Shown one piece after another: positions 21,734-33,930 of a stretch of DNA of 64,000 nucleotides (position 1 is the stretch's first letter; each line of letters opens with the position of its first letter). The stretch covers positions 18,541,835-18,605,834 of the forward strand of contig NC_003076.8 of the NCBI RefSeq assembly GCF_000001735.4, in the 5' to 3' direction. This DNA comes from Arabidopsis thaliana. Lineage: Eukaryota; Streptophyta; Magnoliopsida; Brassicales; Brassicaceae. The notes under the pieces were generated by a model. The model did not search any database. It was not told the DNA's origin and worked only from the letters and a program-made list of their open reading frames with translations. Position numbers and translations under genes: made by a program.

Positions 21734-23011
21734 ATGAAACCGCAGCAACCACAACCGCCATTGCTCCTCCTCCTCCTCCTCCCACTTCTCTTAACCACCG
21801 TCTCCTCCTATCCACTAAACCCAAAACAGCTCAAAGCTCTCCAATCACTCAACATCTCTACACCAACTAATGATCCCTGCAACAACAACAACAACCAATC
21901 CTCCTCCTCGTCCATAACTTGCGACGACGCTTCTCCTTACCGCCACATCACCTCAATCTCCTTCACAAACTGCTCCTCCACTCTATCTCTCCCCTCCAAA
22001 ACACTCAAACCACTCTCAAAATCTCTCATCTCCCTCTCTTTCACTAACTGCCCTTCACTCTCTCCTCCATACCACCTCCCAATCTCCCTCCACTCCTTCT
22101 CCGCCGTCTCCTCCTTCCTCCAAAACAACCGTACCAAACTCTCCGGCCTCTTCCTCGCTCGTCTCAAAAACCTCAAAACCCTCTACATTTCCTCAACCCC
22201 AATCCAAACCTCTCGTCGTCTTTATGTCATCCTCGGAAACATGCATAAACTCACTTCCCTCACTATCTCAAACTCAAATCTCACTGGCCTTATCCCTAAA
22301 TCTTTCCACTCAAATCTCAGATACATAGATTTATCAAACAACTCACTCAAAGGCTCAATACGCATTTCCATTACTCGTCTCAAAAACCTCAAGTCCTTAA
22401 ACTTATCTCATAACTCTCTCTCTGGCCAAATACCAAACAAAATCAAAAGCTTAACTTTTCTAAAAAACTTATCTTTAGCTTCAAACAAACTATCAGGAAC
22501 AATCCCAAATTCACTCTCATCTATCTCTGAACTTACACATTTGGATCTAAGTATGAATCAACTAAACGGAACCGTTCCAAGTTTCTTCTCCGAGATGAAG
22601 AACCTCAAACACTTGAATCTCGCTGATAACTCCTTCCATGGAGTTTTACCATTCAACGAAAGCTTCATCAAAAATCTCAACTTTTTCGAAATTGGAAGGA
22701 ACAGTGAGCTCTGTTATAACAAAACTGTTCTCTCCTCGAACTTGAAATTGGAGGGTCTTGCTCCGTGTGATAAATACGGTTTTCCTTTATGGTCTCCGTC
22801 GCAAAAGGAGGAATCTTTGTCAGGAGAAAACGATTACGACGTTGAAGGAGGCAATGAGGAGAAGACGGAGAATCTGAAGACGAAGGAAGAAGAAGAAGAA
22901 GAACACAAAGGTTCCAACAAGACTCTGTTTGGTCTCGGCATTGGTCTTTTCTCGCTTGTGTTCTTAATCCTCTTCCTCTTTTATCTCGCTAAAAGGTGTC
23001 GTTTGATTTGA
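21734..23011 (+). CDS. RLP55: Receptor-like protein 55 (LRR, no kinase)
   Basis: Intronless, 425 aa. A signal peptide with a leucine run ([16 protein letters not shown]) leads a secreted domain that begins with an LRR N-cap (NDPCNNNNN...[12 protein letters not shown]). Plant-type LRRs follow from about residue 145 to 320 (for example [47 protein letters not shown]). Then come a small C-cap (LCYNKT...LAPCDKYG), an acidic juxtamembrane stretch ([10 protein letters not shown]), one membrane helix ([19 protein letters not shown]) and a short basic tail. Having no kinase, it must signal with a partner. It is small and TOO MANY MOUTHS-like compared with typical RLPs. I do not know its ligand. Confidence 0.94.
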   Translation: MKPQQPQPPLLLLLLLPLLLTTVSSYPLNPKQLKALQSLNISTPTNDPCNNNNNQSSSSSITCDDASPYRHITSISFTNCSSTLSLPSKTLKPLSKSLISLSFTNCPSLSPPYHLPISLHSFSAVSSFLQNNRTKLSGLFLARLKNLKTLYISSTPIQTSRRLYVILGNMHKLTSLTISNSNLTGLIPKSFHSNLRYIDLSNNSLKGSIRISITRLKNLKSLNLSHNSLSGQIPNKIKSLTFLKNLSLASNKLSGTIPNSLSSISELTHLDLSMNQLNGTVPSFFSEMKNLKHLNLADNSFHGVLPFNESFIKNLNFFEIGRNSELCYNKTVLSSNLKLEGLAPCDKYGFPLWSPSQKEESLSGENDYDVEGGNEEKTENLKTKEEEEEEHKGSNKTLFGLGIGLFSLVFLILFLFYLAKRCRLI

Positions 23012-23446
23012 GAAGTCTGGGACGTAGTAATTTTGTATTGGTTGTGTATTCACCCTTCTCTCCTTCTAAATGTTTTATTTTATTTTCTCCTGTTTTAGTA
23101 TTTATGAATTGTGGTTATGAGTGTATTTATGAATTGTGGTTATGAGTATCTTTAGTTTTATTTATACAAATTTGTTCAAAACATAGGGTTAGTTTAGGGA
23201 CTGTGTAGTCCAGAGACATATTCATCTATAAGGACAATGAAATCAAAGGAGCTGCTTTTGATTGATTTTAGTTTTGATGATGACATTGAATAAAATAAGA
23301 AACATATCTCCAAGGTTCTTGGAAGATTTAGATTCTACCAAACTGATGTCAAAAGATTTACTACAACAAGAAATTCTTTAACATCCAAAGATAACAACTT
23401 AAAATAAGCTAGAATCAACAAAAATCTTTAAAGATCAAAACACTTT
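23012..23446. other. Convergent 3' ends of RLP55 and RPL11
   Basis: 3' UTRs of the two facing genes. A small tandem repeat TATTTATGAATTGTGGTTATGAG occurs twice around 23099-23146 (given here as a 23-bp unit, seen directly). Otherwise nothing. Confidence 0.5.
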
Positions 23447-24662
<1,216 letters not shown>

Positions 24663-24744
24663 TTTAAGGAGATCAATGTCGAGCTAAGAGACGAAGCAGT
24701 GTAGAGTTTGCAAAGCCCAAAACTGCGTCGAGTGCAAAGTGAGA

Positions 24745-24850
24745 GAACTTATATGGGTCGGTACTTAGGGTTTCTTGAATTAACGCAATGACGAAATTAC
24801 CCCTTTGATTTATTAAAATGGTTTAATGGGCCAATATTATAAAGCCCATA
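24745..24850 (-). promoter_or_regulatory. RPL11 promoter: telo box, site II boxes, TATA-like
   Basis: Reading the minus strand upstream of the ATG there are ATATAAG (24748-24754), a telo box AAACCCTAA (24773-24765), and site II-type TGGGCC/T motifs at 24833-24826 and 24849-24842. Telo box plus site II is the known TCP-linked module of plant ribosomal protein genes. Confidence 0.75.
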
Positions 24851-25111
24851 AGAAAAGCATAATCTTAAGCATATATTTGGCCTTCTTAGTTACATAAGGC
24901 AAATAGTCTTTCATTCGCCGAATCACTTTATTATGTATGAGTTTTAAAATTAACGATAGATAATTTTTTATGAGACTGTGGAAACGCAAATCTTCATTTA
25001 TTTTTGGAAGAACAGAATAAATAAGAGTTATTGAGAAAACAAATTTTTACAGTTAATGCCATGACAATGACAACAAAATCAAGAAGACTAGTTAAGACAC
25101 TATGAAGTCTA

Positions 25112-27791
25112 TCATCGTGGTCCAGAGAGCTCAATGGCTTCAATAATAAAGGACTGCTCTTCATGACCATTACTGTAGTTCCTAGAGACACTTGGAGCTC
25201 TAGCTTCATACCCTCCTTCACACTGTTCCACTAAACCTTCTAGTACCTTCAACACTTGAGACATCCTCGGTCTTAGATTCGGATGTGGCTGTGTACAAAG
25301 CAAAGCCAATTCCACTACTTCCTCCAACACCAAATCATCAAACTCTCCCTTCAAATCTCTGTCCACCATCTCTGCAAATCTCTTCTCTGCTTTCAATGTC
25401 CTTACCTACAAAAACCAATGGTTTAGATTTAAGTTTTGTCCTTATGGGTTCAGTCTAAGTTGAGTAAATGACTCATAGAATTTTTTTACTTACCCAGCTC
25501 AATATCATTCCTTTTCGAACTTGACCATTGCCTTGATCAATCATCTTATGACCTGTTATGAGTTCAAGGATTAGTACTCCGAATCCGAAAACATCGGTTT
25601 TCTCTGAGGACTGTCCAGTGGAAAGGTACTCGGGAGCGATGTGTCCAATGGTTCCTCGGACTGCGGTAGTGACATGTGAATCTCTCTGGTCTAAAAGCTT
25701 TGCTAGACCAAAATCGCCAACTATTGCTTCAAAGCTCTCATCAAGTAGAATATTTGCAGCTTTGACGTCTCTGTGAATAATCTTTGGATTGCATTGCTCG
25801 TGCAAGTAAACAAGTCCTCGAGCTGCGCCGAGTGCAATGCTTATCCTCCGATTCCAATCTAGAGACGGCTTTTCTCCATAATTGTCTGAAACATGTAATC
25901 TTATAAGGAACTTTTCGCGTTATATATCGAAAGAATAACAAAACAAGAAATGTGTTAATTGAAAACCTCTCAGACGATCAGCTACGCTTCCATTTGGCAT
26001 GTACGGATACACAAGCATTCTCTCTTCCGGGGTCATACAGAATCCAAAGAGGCGTAAAAGGTTACGGTGAACAGCTAAGCCAATCATCTCTACTTCGGTT
26101 TGAAACTGAACTTCTCCTGTATAAATCGGATCTTTCAATCTTTTAACTGCCACCACAGTTCCATTTGGGAGATACCCTTTATAAACCATCCCAAACCCTC
26201 CTTGTCCCAAAATGTTCTTTGGACTAAAATTGCTTGTTGCGGTTTGTATTTCGCGAAAACTGAACCTTTTCAGATGGCCGATTTCAAATTCGTAGTCTTG
26301 CTGCACTAAGAAATCCATAAAAAGTAATGCAGATTTTAGCAAAGTCTTGACATATATTGTATATGACAGACAGAGAGAGACTATTAGATATGTACCGTGT
26401 GATCTTGAGAGACGTGATCGATGCCAAAGCACCCAGAAGAAGAGAAACATTAGGGAGATGATAAAGGCAACAACAATGCCAAATGCAAAAGAGAGCACTA
26501 AGCTGTGATGTTTGCTATTGTCCTTTTCAGACAAACCCGTCGCTGCAGATCGATTGCAGCTAGTTAAATAAACGAAACCATGTTTTAAATAAAGTTTTGC
26601 AAAGAATTTTCGAAGCAACATACCATTTCTCACAGGTGTAGCATCTGAGCAAAGCTCTTGGGAAGCTGGACCACAAAGAAATGCATTTCCTACAATCCTA
26701 AAACAGAAAAGTTTATCAAGAAGCTTTCACATAAGTTGCAACGGCTAATAATCATGCATTTTTCGCATATCTTACCTGTAATCTTTTGCTGATATATTCG
26801 GAGTTGGTCCGCTTAGATTGTTGAAAGATAGATCCCTATTCAAGTTTTTCATAAATAAAAAAACATTAGTCTAAGAAACATTATACGAAATAGAAATTTC
26901 CTGGAGCTGTAATGTTAGGTAGAGTAAGACATACAAGAAAGAAAGACCTGAGAGGCCAGCGACGAGGTGAGGGACTTGCCCAGATAAAAGATTCCTGCTA
27001 AGCCGCCTACAAGACTTAACCTTGTAAGAAAATAACAATTGCAACATTAAGTAAATCAAGAATCTTTGCATCAAACTCACAAGTAGTTTAAGTGAGTTAA
27101 GAACCCTAAAGAAGCTGGGATTTCACCACTAAACCGATTCCCCGATAAATCAAGCGTTTCAAGCTCAGAGAGTTGGCCTAACTCAGAAGGAATCGGACCA
27201 GTTAACTGATTATTCTGAAGTAACCTACAATAATAACAAGTAACCCCATTAGTTACAACAACACATACTTGAATTCCAAGATTAACCACAAATTCATTTA
27301 ACTCACAAAGTATGAAGATGAGTTAATTCCCCAATACTAGTAGATAGTATCCCTGATAATCCTTTACTAGCCATCTCTCTGCATTAAAGATTTCAATAAA
27401 CTCAGCAAAGAAACGTTTCTCAGAGACATTTAGTCGAACAAGTGGTGTGCAAAAGATACTCACAGAGAAACCACAAAACCTTCAGAAGAACAACCAACCA
27501 TGTTCCAAGTACAAGGATCAACAGAGTTAATATCCCAACCAGACAAAACCTCTTTCTCATCTTTCATCTTGTTCTTCACTGACATTAACGCAGCCACTAC
27601 AATAACCCAAAAATATGGATTAAGTCAAAACCTTTTTACACAATAAAAGAAAGATCTTTGATACTTTTTTCACCTTCATAGTTAACACCCTTGGGAGATA
27701 AAAGACTATCCATGGCAGAAACAGAGTCAAGAACAGAGTAATAATAAACCCAGATTCCTAAAAACAGAAACTTCATCAAAGAAATCTCCAT
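25112..27791 (-). CDS. LRR receptor-like serine/threonine kinase (LRR-II/NIK-SERK-like)
   Basis: Eleven exons: 27674-27791, 27464-27596, 27307-27378, 27081-27224, 26935-27006, 26776-26835, 26624-26697, 26396-26542, 25967-26305, 25494-25885 and 25112-25405. The sum is 1845 nt for 614 aa. The 72/144-nt exons each encode whole LRRs. Order: signal peptide; N-cap with [17 protein letters not shown]; about five LRRs ([33 protein letters not shown]); one membrane helix near residues 240-264; and a kinase with [19 protein letters not shown] lysine, [11 protein letters not shown] near 424, DFGLAKLLD and [18 protein letters not shown]. All catalytic residues are present, with Arg before the catalytic Asp (RD type). 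Five-LRR receptors of this class act as co-receptors in immunity or development; this one's partner is unknown to me (AT5G45780 from memory). Confidence 0.94.
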
Positions 27792-28360
27792 CGTAGAAAA
27801 AGTATAAGAATTCTCTAGACTTCAATGTTAGTTATCATTTGTATGCCCTTTCTTCTAGGGCAGACCATTTGAAACATTATAAATACATTAAAAAGATAAG
27901 TTTTTTTTGGCATTAAATTGAATCGAGATGAAGAAGAAGAAGAAGAAGACAAATAAAGAAATTGACGATTATAGCAAATGGAAGCGGGAAAATCCTCGAA
28001 GTTGTCAAACGATTGTTTCCTTGTCTTCTGTTCTGTAAGACTTTTTTTTGTTTTTATATCTGACTTTTGACAGTGTTAGTGAGATTAGATCCTCTGTAAT
28101 CGGTTCTACGAGAACAATGGTACAACAGCACACTCTTGAATCTGATATGGTATTCCGATCAACGGCTTGATTTATCTTTATTTCACCATTGAAAAAGTCA
28201 ATAATGCTCAAGACTAATGCTCGTATGAACGATATTGGGTTAGTAATAAGTTGGGTTAGTATGGAATAAATGGTGTGACACAATATTTGAATGGTGATGA
28301 TTTTTGTAACAATAACAAAAAATAATTATCTTGCGACTAAAATAATTATCAAGTTTTAAT
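27792..28360. other. Promoter and spacer of the LRR kinase
   Basis: It holds the kinase leader (with a GAAGAAGAAGAAGAAGAAG run at 27930-27949) and AT-rich DNA. No gene found. Confidence 0.4.
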
Positions 28361-28364
28361 TAAT

Positions 28365-29100
28365 TTTTGATAACATTTCGAGTAATAGCAAAGTCTTCAA
28401 GCTTCAAGACTCTTAAAACATGCAATATAATGCTTATGTGCTCATGCACGGCTGATTTAGTCATTTTACCCTTTCTCCATAAATCTTGTTTAGCCTCATT
28501 TTACACTTTTTCGTTGCAATTAGGACATATAATTCCTTCATGTGTTAATGGTCCTCATTCCTCTGCTAATCGCTTCCATTCTCATACCATTTTAACATGA
28601 AATAATTCCGCGACGAATTTTCAGAGATCTATCCCAAAAAAACATTATGTCCTTGAGTTTTTAGTAGGTCTTGTACATACCGATACCCTTTATATCCTGC
28701 AATTAATAGTTCATTTGCAACTTCAGGACTATCCTTCGCCCAAGAAATGATCTTTGATTTGATAATAACGTCACTTGCTTGCTTTTCATCTACAATATCC
28801 ACACCAAAGTCATCTCACGTAAGATTCTATAAGTATAATATTAAAGAACATTTTTCTAGAAATATAATATTAAATTTTTTTACCTGAAATGACTGAGGTA
28901 GAGTCGATATAGGTAGAATCAAAGTAACTGAAGGTACCGAGAAAAAGTTCATTAGGGTCACCAACCGCCTTAATCGTAACGGGGTCAACGTGTTTTGAGA
29001 TACCATAATTTTCGGTATCCCAATACACAACGTTTTTGGCAAGTGTGTAAAAGGTATCCTTTTTTGCAAGTGCGTAACAACTATCCTCTTCAAACGGTAG
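28365..29100 (-). pseudogene. Decayed NYN-domain gene (putative endonuclease/glycosyl hydrolase family)
   Basis: On the minus strand 29095-28885 is open for about 70 codons: NVVYWDTENYGISKHVDP, then IKAVGDPNELFLGTFSYFD and STSVISG at a GT donor. After about 80 AT-rich bases the frame resumes: DDFGVDIVDEKQASDVIIKS, KIISWAKDSPEVANELLIAG, LLKTQGHNVFLG, then a stop at 28630-28628. Further on another open patch reads ICPNCNEKV. WD-x-E-N near the start, a D...ASD...I...WA core and GHNVFLG at the end follow the NYN (PIN-like RNase) domains of the plant family. Stops, the broken acceptor region and loss of the usual ISGDRDF acidic motif (IAGYKG here) say it is a pseudogene. The assignment rests on remembered family patterns. 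Confidence 0.5.
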
Positions 29101-30500
29101 AATTACAAACTAACTAAAATAATTTACCTTGTAATTCAGTAGAGTAAATTTTACAAATTCTTGTTTAAATTACTTATGTATTGGTCTTAAACAGCTTGGT
29201 CTTTTTAGTTTTGAGTTTGGATATAATTGATCTTGGATCTAATGCTTTCTTGAGTTTTTTATATTACCTATGTTAGTATGTTTGCATTTCTGCTACTGAT
29301 CTCAAATCATTGTAAAATCTCTCATACATATCATTTAGAATGTGGGTAAAATTATACTATGAAATAGTAATAAAAGCGCAAATATATCATAAAGCAAAAA
29401 TGTGAACGATAAGATGATCCAAACTAAATTCGAAATGGTATCAAAGTGGCAAAGACGGTCTATGGCATAATTCACCAAAGCCACTGCTTACGACATCATT
29501 AAAAATATAGAATTATTTTCTGAATATTGGTTAGGTTGTGTATGCACACAATTCGTCCATGTCATATTGTCATATAGTATTTTTATCATTTTTAAGTTAA
29601 TGTTTTGCTAATGTGATTGTTTTTTCATATATTTAAAGATTTTGAACCATATATTATTTTGTAAAGTCACGTGGATCCACCATTTTTCGTAGGTGCATGA
29701 AATAATTTGAACAAAACTTACAAATATTAGTTTTGTAATTAAAATAAAAGATATTTTTAAATTTATAGTGTTAGCATCTTTCAATCATTTATGAAAATTA
29801 AATAATAAAATAAATATTGTATTATTTATTTTTTCTAAATATCAAATAAAACATTTTTTTATACAGTAAATTACAATTTTTTTCTTTTAAACTTGTTTGT
29901 TAAGTTTTATATTTTTGATTTCGCTTTAGGGAATTATAGATGTTTTGACTAATTTAATAGTTAAGTGTATTGAATAATAACTCGAGCAATTAAATTAACC
30001 ATTAGATCACATCTCGTCCAAATCGTTGAGTTACCACAGAAACTTGAGATCAAGTGTTTGAATCTATCTCGGTACCCACTTCTCTTCTCTCTTCCTCTCT
30101 CTCTCTCTCATGTTGTTACGTAAATGATTTGGAGATTAAACTAAAATTATTATAATTTGAACAATTTTATTATTAGAGAAGCAATTTCTTTTTTCTCCTA
30201 GTGAATTATTATTATTGAAGTGATTAAACTAGTGTTTTCTACACCTATAAATAATGTTTTGCAGATGTAATTTGAATCATTTGATCAGTTAACGCAAATA
30301 CCTAAACAAGAGTCCTAAGCTTCGCCGCCCGATAATAATGTATGATTTGATGCCACGTCAACAAAATACCATTCAAATTCGGTTTGATAAATTTCGGTTC
30401 GGTTCAGGTAAAAACCGTTTGGTTCGACCAGCCTTAAAAACCGAACCCTCTCTAAACTCGTTTGTCGTTCTCGCTCTCTCTCCGCCGCTTTCTCTCTAAA
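29101..30500. other. AT-rich spacer upstream of the PORR gene
   Basis: No gene or RNA seen. A CT-rich patch lies at 30078-30111. The region at 30380-30480 is the likely promoter/leader of the next gene. Confidence 0.4.
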
Positions 30501-30558
30501 ATGGTGATCGATGTTCGAAAAATGTTTCCTTTTTCCCGAAATTCACAGTAAAAAAGAT

Positions 30559-31830
30559 ATGAATTCTCTAAAATCTTTGAGATACAGTAGCATTAGAGAA
30601 GCTTTGACACATCAAAACCCAACAAAGTCTTCATTTTTATGCCCACTTTACTTCTACAATCAACGAAGATGGTTAAAGCCTGTAGATTCAGCACAAACAA
30701 GGTTAGAGAATCGAACAAGAGATCATCAATTAGACAAAATCATTCCCCAGATTAGGAAACTAAACATCATCCTCGAGATTTCAAAACTCATGTCTAGCAA
30801 AAAGCGTGGTCCTTTTGTTTCTTTGCAGCTTATGTCTAGATGGAAGAATCTCGTTGGTTTGAATGTAAATGTTGGAGCTTTTATCGGTAAGTATCCTCAT
30901 GCTTTTGAGATCTTTACACATCCTTTTAGTAAGAATCTTTGTTGTAAGATTACTGAGAAGTTTAAGGTATTGATTGATGAGGAAGAGAATGTTGTTAGAG
31001 AGTGTGAGGTTGATGCTGTGAAGAGGGTAAAGAAGTTGTTGTTGTTGTCGAAACACGGTGTTCTTCGTGTACATGCTTTGAGGTTGATTAGAAAGGAATT
31101 GGGTTTGCCTGAGGATTTTCGAGATTCTATTTTAGCTAAGTATAGTTCAGAGTTCAGGTTAGTTGATTTGGAGACTTTAGAGTTAGTTGATAGAGATGAT
31201 GAGAGTTTGTGTGTGGCAAAAGTTGAGGAGTGGAGAGAAGTTGAATATAGAGAGAAATGGTTAAGTAAGTTTGAGACGAATTACGCGTTTCCTATTCATC
31301 TTCCTACAGGGTTCAAGATTGAGAAAGGGTTTAGAGAAGAGTTAAAGAATTGGCAAAGGGTTCCTTATGTGAAGCCTTATGATAGAAAGGAGATTTCTCG
31401 AGGGTTAGAGCGATTCGAGAAGCGTGTTGTTGCAGTTATCCATGAGCTTCTGAGCTTAACGGTAGAGAAAATGGTTGAAGTTGAGAGATTAGCTCATTTT
31501 CGAAAGGATCTTGGTATTGAAGTAAACGTGAGGGAAGTTATATTGAAACATCCCGGGATTTTCTATGTGTCGACGAAAGGAAGTAGTCAGACTTTGTTTC
31601 TAAGAGAAGCTTATAGCAAAGGGTGTTTGATTGAGCCGAACCCGATATACAATGTGAGGAGGAAAATGCTTGATCTTGTGTTGTTGAAAACGCGTTATTC
31701 GAGAATGTTGTTACAAAGGGAAGATGAAACTCATAGAGAAGAGAAGAGTAGAGATGTTTTGATTAGCTCTAATGAAGATTGGGAAGGAGGGAGAGATGGA
31801 GATTGGGTCTTACCAATTTTGGGGAAATGA
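30559..31830 (+). CDS. PORR-domain (plant organelle RNA recognition) protein
   Basis: Intronless, 423 aa from MNSLKSLRYSSIREALTHQN; an upstream in-frame ATG at 30511 would add 16 residues. The start is rich in Arg/Ser/Tyr and poor in acids, as in organelle transit peptides. The body carries the PORR (DUF860) pattern: VSLQLMSRWKNLVGLNVNVG, FIGKYPHAFEIFTHP, KKLLLLSKHGVLRVHALRLI, FRDSILAKYSSEFRLVDLE, FRKDLGIEVNVREVILKHPG and FYVSTKGSSQTLFLREAY. Family members bind organelle RNA and promote group II intron splicing in mitochondria or plastids; the name ubiquitin carboxyl-terminal hydrolase used for this family in old annotation is not supported. Target RNA unknown. A 16-codon uORF starts at 30501 (see findings). 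Confidence 0.92.
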   Translation: MNSLKSLRYSSIREALTHQNPTKSSFLCPLYFYNQRRWLKPVDSAQTRLENRTRDHQLDKIIPQIRKLNIILEISKLMSSKKRGPFVSLQLMSRWKNLVGLNVNVGAFIGKYPHAFEIFTHPFSKNLCCKITEKFKVLIDEEENVVRECEVDAVKRVKKLLLLSKHGVLRVHALRLIRKELGLPEDFRDSILAKYSSEFRLVDLETLELVDRDDESLCVAKVEEWREVEYREKWLSKFETNYAFPIHLPTGFKIEKGFREELKNWQRVPYVKPYDRKEISRGLERFEKRVVAVIHELLSLTVEKMVEVERLAHFRKDLGIEVNVREVILKHPGIFYVSTKGSSQTLFLREAYSKGCLIEPNPIYNVRRKMLDLVLLKTRYSRMLLQREDETHREEKSRDVLISSNEDWEGGRDGDWVLPILGK

Positions 31831-33930
31831 AGTTTGTGCAAAAGTCCCATTCAAGTCCCAAAGTGTATCAGATTGAAGTTGTTTTCTCAAACACCGAGTT
31901 TACTGCAAAGGAAACTTCATCTGGCAGTGCAAGAACAACCTCTTGGATGAAGAATGATATTGTCATGCACAAACAACTCTCTGCTGCCTCTAGAACTAGA
32001 AGGTCATCAGCAATGTCCTTGACCAAAAGTGTAATTATGATGAAACTGTAGCAAACAAGAAACTATTTGGTGGGTTTTGATTTACGAGTAGGAAGAAGAA
32101 CACAAGATGAAGATTACTTCATTAGAAATTCATTTTGGCTTTATGTGAAAACTCTCAAAAGTCATAAACAAATTTAGTAATAACAACAATTGAAACTAAG
32201 ATTTTAAGTTTAACAAAATGGGCTCCAAACAATTTGGTTGATGATGAAGGAGAGAAGAGTTAAGAGTATCCTCCAACGTACTATCAGGCCTCCATCAAAT
32301 CTCCATGTATTGGTTTTGTACAACTTAAAAGCCAATAAGGCCCATGAAACTAGAGAACAGTATTTACGTAGGCTCATAAACATCCTAACTTGGTATAGAT
32401 ATCCTAACAATGTTTTTGTCAAAAATGCTTTAGAAGTTAGAACTATTATTTTTCTGGCAATTGCAACAGATATCAAAGTGTTTTGAATGTTAACTTAGCT
32501 AGTAAAACTAAAAAGTAAAAGGTGAAGAGATCAAATAAAATGTTTTCTTTATTATATATAAAAAGTGACAAATTTTAACCAAATAAAGAAAGAAAAGTGA
32601 AAAAAGAAGAAAGTCAAGAAGAGAATGAAAGGATGTGAAGATATAGACGTGACGAAAGTGTTAATGGTTTTAAGTACTTTGGTTTATCTCTTTTTGGTGA
32701 ATAAGAAGAACAATATCCACATCGAAAATATGATTTTTCTTTATAAAAATAAAAAGTTTATAAACGGAATAAAGTGGAATTCATAACAAAACAAAGAGAA
32801 AACAAGAAAAGAAAATATGGATCAGGCAAAACAAAATGAAGGCAGCCAAGAGAGTATAGAGGATGCATAAATATCAAGAGAGTATAATATATGTAGTATT
32901 TTGATTGACGTTTTTAACGTAATAGTTTGTACTAGTGTGAAAATCATGTATTATAATCTGACAAAAATAATATCTCACAAGTATATAGATTGCAATTATA
33001 AAAGAAATGATTTTTTATTTAATTTAAATCGAATAAACAAACTACAACTTATTGTCAAGTGAGCTTATTCGCTAGAATTCGAATATAATACATGGACTAC
33101 AATAAGGTATGCATCGTAGAAAAAACAAACAAAAAAACCAATATGGTCTCACCAGCTTCTCAGCAGTATCTTACCAATACTTTTCCACCTTACCCACTTT
33201 GTTTTGTCTTCCCCTATTTAGCATTTTTCCCTCATTATTCTATAACGCGGAGTAGTACGGCTCGCGAAAAGAAAACCAATAAGTAGAATTATGTCTGGAC
33301 AAATTTATATCATCAAAAATTCTCTAAAAGTTAACTTTGGATAATTTTAAATAATATCGTTAGTGAATTTTTGTAGATAGTCTAATATATCGTCAATGCA
33401 TTTTGGTAAACGGCGAGGATATGATATCTCGGATTCTTTGTTAACGCTCCATGCGTTTTTATAAGTCATTGTCGAACCCTGATTTAATTCGGACTATGAC
33501 TGACGTGTCAACGCTAAACTCTAATTTCACTGAGACTACAACTAACGTGTCAATGCCAAACTCTAATCCTTTTCGAGTTCAGTCATTTCAAAGTGTCAAA
33601 AACCAATAATCAAAATCTCGTGTTAGTGATTTTTAGGTTCTTATCACTGGTGCAAAACCAATAGTTATCAATAACAATTTTAGTTCTTTTTTCTAATGTA
33701 ATTTTAAATTAGAAATATTCTTTTTACAATTTGTGTAACGTTTGTTTGAAGAAAATTAACAATTGCATTAGTTGTCAATTTTTGAGAATATTTTTCTATA
33801 ATTTTAGAGAGGAAAAAATTACAAAGCACTTTGAGAAAAGGGCATATATCTCACACACCGCAAATCGACAACAACACCCGAATCTAATACTCACATGATT
33901 TATCTTAAACCCAACTTTCTTTTTCCTAAC
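31831..33930. other. Intergenic region between PORR gene and MEE62
   Basis: From 31831 to about 32050 the base composition stays gene-like and is probably 3' UTR. After that it is AT-rich with no gene. An imperfect 33-bp direct repeat lies at 33493-33525 and 33535-33567. Confidence 0.4.
33493..33567. repeat. Imperfect 33-bp direct repeat with ACGTGTCA cores
   Basis: The two 33-bp copies differ at about five positions, and each contains ACGTGTCA. They lie about 360-440 bp beyond the MEE62 stop. ACGTGTC is an ABRE-like core, but function here is unproven. Confidence 0.7.

Noticed and set aside
31779-32051. 90-codon frame overlapping the end of the PORR gene
   Set aside because: It overlaps the real gene in another frame and has no protein-like features; the sequence is better read as 3' UTR.
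32225-32480. CCTCCAACG-containing patch as another Harbinger-like end
   Set aside because: No second end and no TAA duplication could be found.
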